Assembly (NCBI GenBank): GCA_030740335.1
Contig: JASLXL010000061.1
Span: 1 to 29,483, forward strand
DNA: 29,483 nt
From: SAR202 cluster bacterium
Lineage (GTDB): Bacteria; Chloroflexota; Dehalococcoidia; SAR202; CAJWER01
Reading direction: 5' to 3'
In this document: in pieces, positions 24,635 through 29,483 of the stretch
Layout: each line of letters starts with the position of its first letter
Numbering within the stretch: position 1 is the stretch's first letter
Notes under the pieces: model-generated
What the model saw: only the letters and a program-made list of their open reading frames with translations
What the model was told of the DNA's origin: nothing
Databases searched by the model: none
Program-made: the position numbers and the translations under genes

Positions 24635-25591
24635 TTGTTGCAATTTCTGCGTAGGAAAACCAAGAACAAGACCGTCAAGGCGGTCGAAAAAACCCGTCGA
24701 GCATGGTTCGGACAGGTGGCGTCACTATTTCGCGGCGCGAAGCTGGACGACGAGTTGTGGGACAATCTGGAGGAACTGCTTATCGCCGCCGATATTGGCG
24801 TTGGCACGACTCAAGAACTGCTCGATCGGCTCCGGAAGCGTGTGCGCGACGACAGGGTATCGGACTCGGAAGCAGCCTTCTTTATACTCAAGCAGGAGAT
24901 GGTTGGCCTCCTACAGGTGGAGCATGCCAGGGATCGCCTGGATATCGAAGGAAAGCCCCTGGTGATCCTGGTCGTCGGCGTCAACGGCGTGGGCAAGACC
25001 ACCAGCATCGCCAAGTTGACCCGGATATACCAGGCAGAAGGCAAACAAGTACTGCTCGGGGCAGCAGACACGTTTAGAGCGGCGGCCATCGAGCAGCTGC
25101 AGGTCTGGGGTGAGCGCCTCGGGGTCGACGTCATCGCACACAAGGCGAACGGGGATCCCGCCGCAGTAGCATTCGACGCACTTCAGGCCGCCAAGGCCAG
25201 GAAGGCCGATGTACTGATTATCGACACCGCCGGTCGACTCCATTCGAAGACAAATCTTATGGAGGAGATCAAGAAGGTCCAGCGGGTGCTCACGCGTCAG
25301 GACGAAGACAGCCCGCAGCGGGTTCTCCTGGCGTTGGACGCGACGACCGGCCAAAACGGATTGCATCAAGCACGCGCGTTCACAGAGACGCTCAACTGCG
25401 ACGGCGTATTCCTTTCCAAGTTGGACGGCACCGCAAAGGGCGGCGTCGTGGTATCCATAACGAGAGAGCTACAGTTGCCGGTCCTGTTCGTCGGAACTGG
25501 CGAGGGCCTGGACGACATCACGCCCTTCGATCCCCAAGACTTCGTCGAAGCCCTATTCGGTGGTGCTGCACACGGTGCTGCGCACGCTTAG
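24635..25591 (+). CDS. ftsY: Signal recognition particle receptor FtsY
   Basis: This SRP-type GTPase docks SRP-ribosome complexes at the membrane for co-translational insertion. The N domain (residues ~1-95, WFGQVASLFRGAKLDDELWDNLEELLIAADIG) is followed by the G domain. G1 is GVNGVGKTT at about 115-123; then come DTFRAAAIEQL, G3 DTAGRLHSK, the G4 region LSKLDGTAKGG, and the closing VGTGEGLDDITPFDPQDFV. The acidic A domain is nearly absent, which is common outside proteobacteria. The start is uncertain: TTG 24635 has GGAGGGG at 8-base spacing and is preferred over TTG 24617 and TTG 24638. Confidence 0.97.
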   Translation: MLQFLRRKTKNKTVKAVEKTRRAWFGQVASLFRGAKLDDELWDNLEELLIAADIGVGTTQELLDRLRKRVRDDRVSDSEAAFFILKQEMVGLLQVEHARDRLDIEGKPLVILVVGVNGVGKTTSIAKLTRIYQAEGKQVLLGAADTFRAAAIEQLQVWGERLGVDVIAHKANGDPAAVAFDALQAAKARKADVLIIDTAGRLHSKTNLMEEIKKVQRVLTRQDEDSPQRVLLALDATTGQNGLHQARAFTETLNCDGVFLSKLDGTAKGGVVVSITRELQLPVLFVGTGEGLDDITPFDPQDFVEALFGGAAHGAAHA

Positions 25592-25659
25592 TCGGGCGGG
25601 GAAACGCATCCCGAGTGTCCTAGACAGAGTCGCAGTAGGACAGTTCCATACAGTGGTGT

Positions 25660-25732
25660 GCAGAGGGGCACAAACTCTTTGGCGGGAGCCCGAGGGTGTC
25701 CCTCAGATAATCTCATATGATTCTCTTCCCCC
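25660..25732 (+). repeat. Dispersed ~75-bp intergenic repeat, copy 2
   Basis: It shares GCAGAGGGGCA, CTCT, GCGGGAGCC, GAGGG-TGT-CCCTC, AGATAATCTCAT and a TTCTCTTCCCCC end with the other two copies. TATGAT at 25716-25721 is promoter-like. The next gene starts 82 bases downstream. Confidence 0.7.
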
Positions 25733-25751
25733 TTCCTGGATAGGAAGGGGG
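25728..25751. repeat. Strong hairpin at the tail of repeat copy 2
   Basis: CCCCCTTCCT and AGGAAGGGGG form a perfect 10-bp stem around GGAT. It overlaps the C-rich end of copy 2 and may be a second element inserted next to it. It lies in the leader of the homocysteine methyltransferase-like gene. Confidence 0.55.
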
Positions 25752-25813
25752 CCAGGGGAATGGTCGAATCGGTAAACGCACATTCGAACTTGGACTGGAA
25801 CGGGGAAACACAC

Positions 25814-26818
25814 ATGCCCACAAGACCAATCATGGATCGACTCAACGCCGGCGAGACACTGCTGCTCGACGGCGGCACCGGCTCGGAGCTGCAACGCAGG
25901 GGCGTAGACGTGCTGACGGGCGCCACCAACCGCATCAAGGCATGGTCGGCCACTGCCAATATCGACAACGCAGACGTGGTCCAACAGGTCCACCAGGACT
26001 ACTTGCGGGTAGGGGCCGACATCATCATCAGCAACAACTTCTATACCATCCCGTCAGTGATGGAACGCATCGGCAAGCACGACCAGTGGCGCGAGTACGC
26101 GACAGCGGCGGGCAAGAACGCCGTCGCAGCCCGAAACGCCGGGAACACCGAGGCATATGTGGCTGGCGGCATAGCTGCGCCCACACTCCAACTCCCTGTC
26201 TACGACGAGGACGCCGGAGGCTGCTCCGACAAGGACGCTCCCGACGTGGATAAGATGGGCGGCGACGCGTTTCACACCGAGTACTCCGAACACGCAAAAC
26301 TGCTGGCTGAGCTAGGCGCGGACCTGATCCTGGCGGAGTACGTCGGCTACATCGCCGACTGCGTCGCGGCTGTCGACGCGTGCGCCGAGGGGGGGCTACC
26401 GGTGTTCCTAGGCGTGCGCCACATCAACGAGGACGGCAAGATGCAGTACGGCGAGAGCCTCACCGACCTGGTGGCGGCCCTGAAGGGCCACCCGGTCGAC
26501 GCGCTCCTGCTCATGTGCAGCACCCCGGAGGCGATCTCCACGGGACTGCCAATCATCCGGAAGGGATTCGACGGACCCGTGGGAGGCTACCCCAACCTAG
26601 GCTACAATCCGACCGGGCCGATTATGGAACGACCGATACTGACAAACCGCAAACCCAGTGAGGGGCGCGATATCTCGCAGAACGCCGACTACTACCCCGC
26701 TCGCGTAGCCGAATTTGCCAGGGAATGGCGTCAGATGGGTGCTCAGATCATCGGGGGCTGCTGCGCCTCTGGACCCGAGCACGTCATGGCCATGCGACCC
26801 GAAGTCAAGGACGTTTAG
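25814..26818 (+). CDS. Homocysteine S-methyltransferase family protein
   Basis: This 334-residue protein of the Pfam S-methyltrans family transfers a methyl group to homocysteine or a related thiol using zinc. It starts LLLDGGTGSELQRRGVD, the family N-terminus. The zinc ligands are probably the Cys in LLLMCSTPE and the pair in IIGGCCASGPEHV near the C-terminus. ADIIISNNFYTIPSVMERIG is also typical. No corrinoid or folate domain is present, so it is the short type, which in other organisms uses S-methylmethionine or similar donors. I chose ATG 25814, preceded by GGGGAAA, over ATG 25760, which would translate the hairpin flank. I see no SAM riboswitch in the leader. Confidence 0.85.
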   Translation: MPTRPIMDRLNAGETLLLDGGTGSELQRRGVDVLTGATNRIKAWSATANIDNADVVQQVHQDYLRVGADIIISNNFYTIPSVMERIGKHDQWREYATAAGKNAVAARNAGNTEAYVAGGIAAPTLQLPVYDEDAGGCSDKDAPDVDKMGGDAFHTEYSEHAKLLAELGADLILAEYVGYIADCVAAVDACAEGGLPVFLGVRHINEDGKMQYGESLTDLVAALKGHPVDALLLMCSTPEAISTGLPIIRKGFDGPVGGYPNLGYNPTGPIMERPILTNRKPSEGRDISQNADYYPARVAEFAREWRQMGAQIIGGCCASGPEHVMAMRPEVKDV

Positions 26819-26840
26819 CAGACTTTGGTATTCGCCGGAC

Positions 26841-26868
26841 TGGACTCGGTCGAGTTTCCGGCTAGAAT
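26841..26868 (+). promoter_or_regulatory. Candidate promoter giving a leaderless transcript
   Basis: TGGACT at 26841-26846 and TAGAAT at 26863-26868 are 16 bases apart. Only 6 bases separate the -10 from ATG 26875, so transcription would begin at or next to the start codon. No SD is present before this gene. Confidence 0.45.
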
Positions 26869-26874
26869 AGTCAC

Positions 26875-29220
26875 ATGATGAACGTCATAGTGTGGCTACT
26901 TGCGGCCCAGGTCATCGGCCTGGCTGTGTTCCCACTCACCTACTACCTGTTCCCCCGGTTCAAGGACCGAGGATTCAGCCTGGCAATGCCGCTGGGTATC
27001 CTCGTCGTTGCCTACCTATCCTGGCTGCTGAGCGTCCTACACATTCTGCCCAGTGTCCAGCTCACGGTGCTAGGCATCCTGCTCGTAGTCGGGGGGTTGA
27101 GCGGGTTGTTCGCTTGGCGTCACCGTCAGGAGATGCTGGAGTTCGTCGTCCGGGAACGTACCGTTCTCATTGCGACGGAGGCGGTGTTCCTGCTGGTGTT
27201 CCTTGGATGGGTGATCTATCGCGCCTACGACCCGTTCATCAACAACACCGAGCAGCCGATGGACTTCGCGTTCCTGAACGCCACCATCCGGTCCACAATT
27301 GGCCAACCTGAGGACCCCTGGCTGCGAGGCGAGGGCATCAACTACTACTACTTCGGTTACTGGATGATGGGCGTGCTTAGTAAGCTCACCGCCGTACCCT
27401 CGTTCATCTCCTACAACCTGTCCCTCGCATTGATACCCGCCCTCGGCGCAATGGGCATTTTCGGGCTGGTGGTCAACATGGTCCGGACCGACTCAGGCCG
27501 GTTACGCATGGCCCTGGTGGCGGGTGTCGTCGCCGCGTCCCTGCTGGCGCTCGCTGCGAATCTGGAGGGCGTGCTGGAGTTTATGCGGGCCAACGGCATG
27601 GGCTCGAGCGCATTCTGGGACGGCATAGGCATAGATGGACTGAACGCGGAATTCCCTGCTCAGGCCGATTCGTGGCGTCCACAGGAATACATGTGGTGGT
27701 GGCGGGCGACCCGTGTCATCGGCACCTACCAGGATGGAGGTGTCCTCGACTATACCATCCAGGAGTTCCCATTCTTTAGCTATATTCTGGGCGACCTGCA
27801 CCCTCACGTGATGTCGCTCCCATTCGTCGTACTGTTCCTGGCCATGTGCTGGAACTTCTTGCGTTCCCCCGCGCTCAGCTTCCCGCAGGAGCGAGAGCGG
27901 TGGCGCGAGTGGATTCAGCCAGCGGCAATGACCGGCTCCATGGGGCTGGTCCTGGGCGGATTAGGCTTCACCAACATGTGGGACCTGCCGGTCTTTGGCG
28001 CAGTCCTTGTGGGGGCCGTCGCACTCAAGACGTATTCCACACACGGCGCTGGCCTCTTGCCCCAGATCAAGAACACTCTTCCAGCATCACTGGCGGTGAT
28101 TGGCATCGCAATAATACTCGTACTGCCCTACCTGACCTCCTTCACCAGCCAGGTGTCGAGTATAGGTGCAGTGGGCGCCCACACGACCAGTCTGTCCCAA
28201 CTCATGATCGTGTGGGCGCTATTCCTGCTGGCGATCATCCCCTTCGCGCTCGTGGCGTTCTGGAGAACGACGGTTGACCACGACTGGGCCAGGGCAACGG
28301 GGGTATCCTTGATAGTAGGCTTCCTGCCGTATATTGTGTGGGCGTTTATTCACCTGGAAGGCGGCGGTGAGACCTCGGATCTGGTGGCGAGGCTGATTCA
28401 CATCCTACCCTTCGCGCTGCTGACGACGATCGCGGTCTACTCCGCCACCTGGTTTGCAAAACAGGAGGAAGCACCAACAGGTCTAGTGTTCGCTCTGCTA
28501 TTAGCGGCCCTCGGCCTGCTGTTGATCATGGGTCCGGAACTGCTATTCGTGGACGACTCCTTTGGCGGCGCGTTTGAGCGGATGAACACGGTATTCAAGC
28601 TCTACTACCAGGGCTGGATCGTCCTCGCCGCCGCCACCGGGTACGCCGTCTACTACTGGCGCTCCCTCGTGGAACGCATGTCTGGATCGCGCCACGTACT
28701 CACTCGCGTGTGGGCTGCCGCCTTCATAGTATTGCTGGCAGGCGCTGCCTACTACCCATTGGCGGCCGCGGCAACAAAGGGCGGACTGTTCGACGGCGAC
28801 CCCTCCCTGGACGGCCTCTCACACCTGTCTCCCGCATCGAGGAGCGCAATCGACTTTCTCCAAGATGAGGCAGACGACGACTCCGCAGTCCTCGAAGCGT
28901 TCGGGGGAGACTACACCGAGTTCGGCCAGGTCTCCGCCAGCACAGGGGTGCCCACGGTACTTGGCTGGATCGGCCACGAGCTACAGTGGCGCGGCTCATC
29001 GAAACCCATGGAGGGTCGAGAGGACGACATCGCCACGATATACATGACTCCTGACGCGACCGAAGCAAAGAACCTGCTTGCCAGCTACAACGTAGACTAT
29101 GTATACATAGGGCCACGCGAAAGGGAGAAGTACGGGGAGAATGGCCTGGTCAAGTTCGGGGAGTTTATGGAGGCCGTGTTCACCGAAGGAAATGTCACCA
29201 TCTATCGGCTGACGCGTTAG
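26875..29220 (+). CDS. DUF2298 (Chlor_Arch_YYY) multi-pass membrane protein
   Basis: This is a 781-residue integral membrane protein with about a dozen hydrophobic segments. The family name-giving YYY is at residues 157-159 (GEGINYYYFGYWMMG). A second conserved block, FPFFSYILGDLHPHVMSLPF, starts near residue 297. A short soluble tail (from about 640) ends VDYVYIGPREREKYG. The layout resembles GT-C-type membrane glycosyltransferases, but the function is not established. The family is best known from Chloroflexi and archaea. There is no SD before the double ATG; the -10-like TAGAAT six bases upstream suggests leaderless translation. Confidence 0.9.
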   Translation: MMNVIVWLLAAQVIGLAVFPLTYYLFPRFKDRGFSLAMPLGILVVAYLSWLLSVLHILPSVQLTVLGILLVVGGLSGLFAWRHRQEMLEFVVRERTVLIATEAVFLLVFLGWVIYRAYDPFINNTEQPMDFAFLNATIRSTIGQPEDPWLRGEGINYYYFGYWMMGVLSKLTAVPSFISYNLSLALIPALGAMGIFGLVVNMVRTDSGRLRMALVAGVVAASLLALAANLEGVLEFMRANGMGSSAFWDGIGIDGLNAEFPAQADSWRPQEYMWWWRATRVIGTYQDGGVLDYTIQEFPFFSYILGDLHPHVMSLPFVVLFLAMCWNFLRSPALSFPQERERWREWIQPAAMTGSMGLVLGGLGFTNMWDLPVFGAVLVGAVALKTYSTHGAGLLPQIKNTLPASLAVIGIAIILVLPYLTSFTSQVSSIGAVGAHTTSLSQLMIVWALFLLAIIPFALVAFWRTTVDHDWARATGVSLIVGFLPYIVWAFIHLEGGGETSDLVARLIHILPFALLTTIAVYSATWFAKQEEAPTGLVFALLLAALGLLLIMGPELLFVDDSFGGAFERMNTVFKLYYQGWIVLAAATGYAVYYWRSLVERMSGSRHVLTRVWAAAFIVLLAGAAYYPLAAAATKGGLFDGDPSLDGLSHLSPASRSAIDFLQDEADDDSAVLEAFGGDYTEFGQVSASTGVPTVLGWIGHELQWRGSSKPMEGREDDIATIYMTPDATEAKNLLASYNVDYVYIGPREREKYGENGLVKFGEFMEAVFTEGNVTIYRLTR

Positions 29221-29411
29221 CCTAGATAAGCGGGAGCATTCGTCGCCTAATCGAGCGCTGAAAATCTTGACCGGAACAATGGCCCCAGATGATCTCGTCG
29301 ACTAGGCGTGCTCAGGGGCAGAGACCGGTCGCCTGACATCTGCCCAGCGAAGGACCGGATACTTAGTAGATCGTAGATCCGAGTGGTGCTTCCGTCATAT
29401 CATCACGGGGA

Positions 29412-29483
29412 GTGCTGAGGGGCACCCTCTGCCGGAAGCCTGAGGGTATCCCTCAGATAATTTCATGTTATTCTCTCCCCCAT
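29412..29483 (+). repeat. Dispersed ~75-bp intergenic repeat, copy 3 (cut by window end)
   Basis: This copy has the best hairpin: CTGAGGGTATCCCTCAG at 29440-29456, a perfect 7-bp stem with a TAT loop. It is followed by ATAATTTCATG and TTCTCTCCCCC as in copy 2. It lies ~190 bases after the DUF2298 gene; 29221-29411 shows nothing else that I can identify. Confidence 0.7.

Noticed and set aside
24460..24654. Small plus-strand open frame before ftsY
   Set aside because: It has no SD, no recognisable motif, runs through a perfect hairpin and overlaps the ftsY start.
25780..25800. tRNA-like TCGAATC sequence
   Set aside because: No matching acceptor stem, anticodon arm or T-arm could be folded around it.
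25592..25813. Possible SAM riboswitch before the homocysteine methyltransferase-like gene
   Set aside because: The region is explained by the dispersed repeat and a 10-bp hairpin; no SAM riboswitch core could be recognised.

Overview
The window looks like part of a Chloroflexota chromosome, probably a Dehalococcoidia/SAR202-type marine or metagenomic lineage. The evidence is moderate GC, many amidohydrolases, Gfo/Idh/MocA, SDR and GNAT enzymes, GTG and TTG starts behind clear Shine-Dalgarno (SD) sequences, and a DUF2298 (Chlor_Arch_YYY) membrane protein, a family best known from Chloroflexi and archaea. This placement is an inference; there is no rRNA or tRNA in the window to confirm it.

Layout. 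1-313: a cut-off glutamyl-tRNA reductase (hemA) remnant. 310-3911: an alpha/beta hydrolase and a two-domain GNAT protein (minus strand), then divergently an NHL-repeat beta-propeller protein and a RimJ-like GNAT protein (plus strand). 4023-15230: the most distinctive block, all on the plus strand. It holds four paralogs of a glycosidase-like beta-propeller plus C-terminal beta-sandwich protein. The first two are a tandem duplication that includes the leader, and the fourth is membrane-anchored through a Pro/Thr linker. Among them lie a fusion of a degenerate M14 peptidase-like domain to a GH105/GH88-like domain, a Gfo/Idh/MocA oxidoreductase without the usual EKP lysine, and a family 5 solute-binding lipoprotein. 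I read this as a glycan or uronide capture and processing locus; the substrate is unknown. 15333-18726 (minus strand): serS followed by a cupin gene, thioredoxin-type arsC and ACR3, a small arsenic detoxification set without arsR. 18895-24058: an SDR, two PF04909 amidohydrolases with a Nudix protein between them, and three broken genes (chloramphenicol-phosphotransferase-like, FIST_C, thpR). 24199-29220: a small zinc-ribbon protein, ftsY, a homocysteine S-methyltransferase-like gene and the DUF2298 protein.

Two families of dispersed non-coding repeats stand out. A ~75-bp element with an internal hairpin occurs three times in the same orientation, each time just after a plus-strand gene, and in the two testable cases 47-82 bp before the next start. 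A perfect 9-bp-stem palindrome occurs twice, in opposite orientations, both times between convergent genes. Three of the broken genes each lack a single base, which raises the question of recent decay versus assembly error.

No CRISPR array, insertion sequence, phage gene, tRNA or rRNA was recognised. The most plausible new system is the four-paralog glycosidase-like locus at 4.0-15.2 kb.
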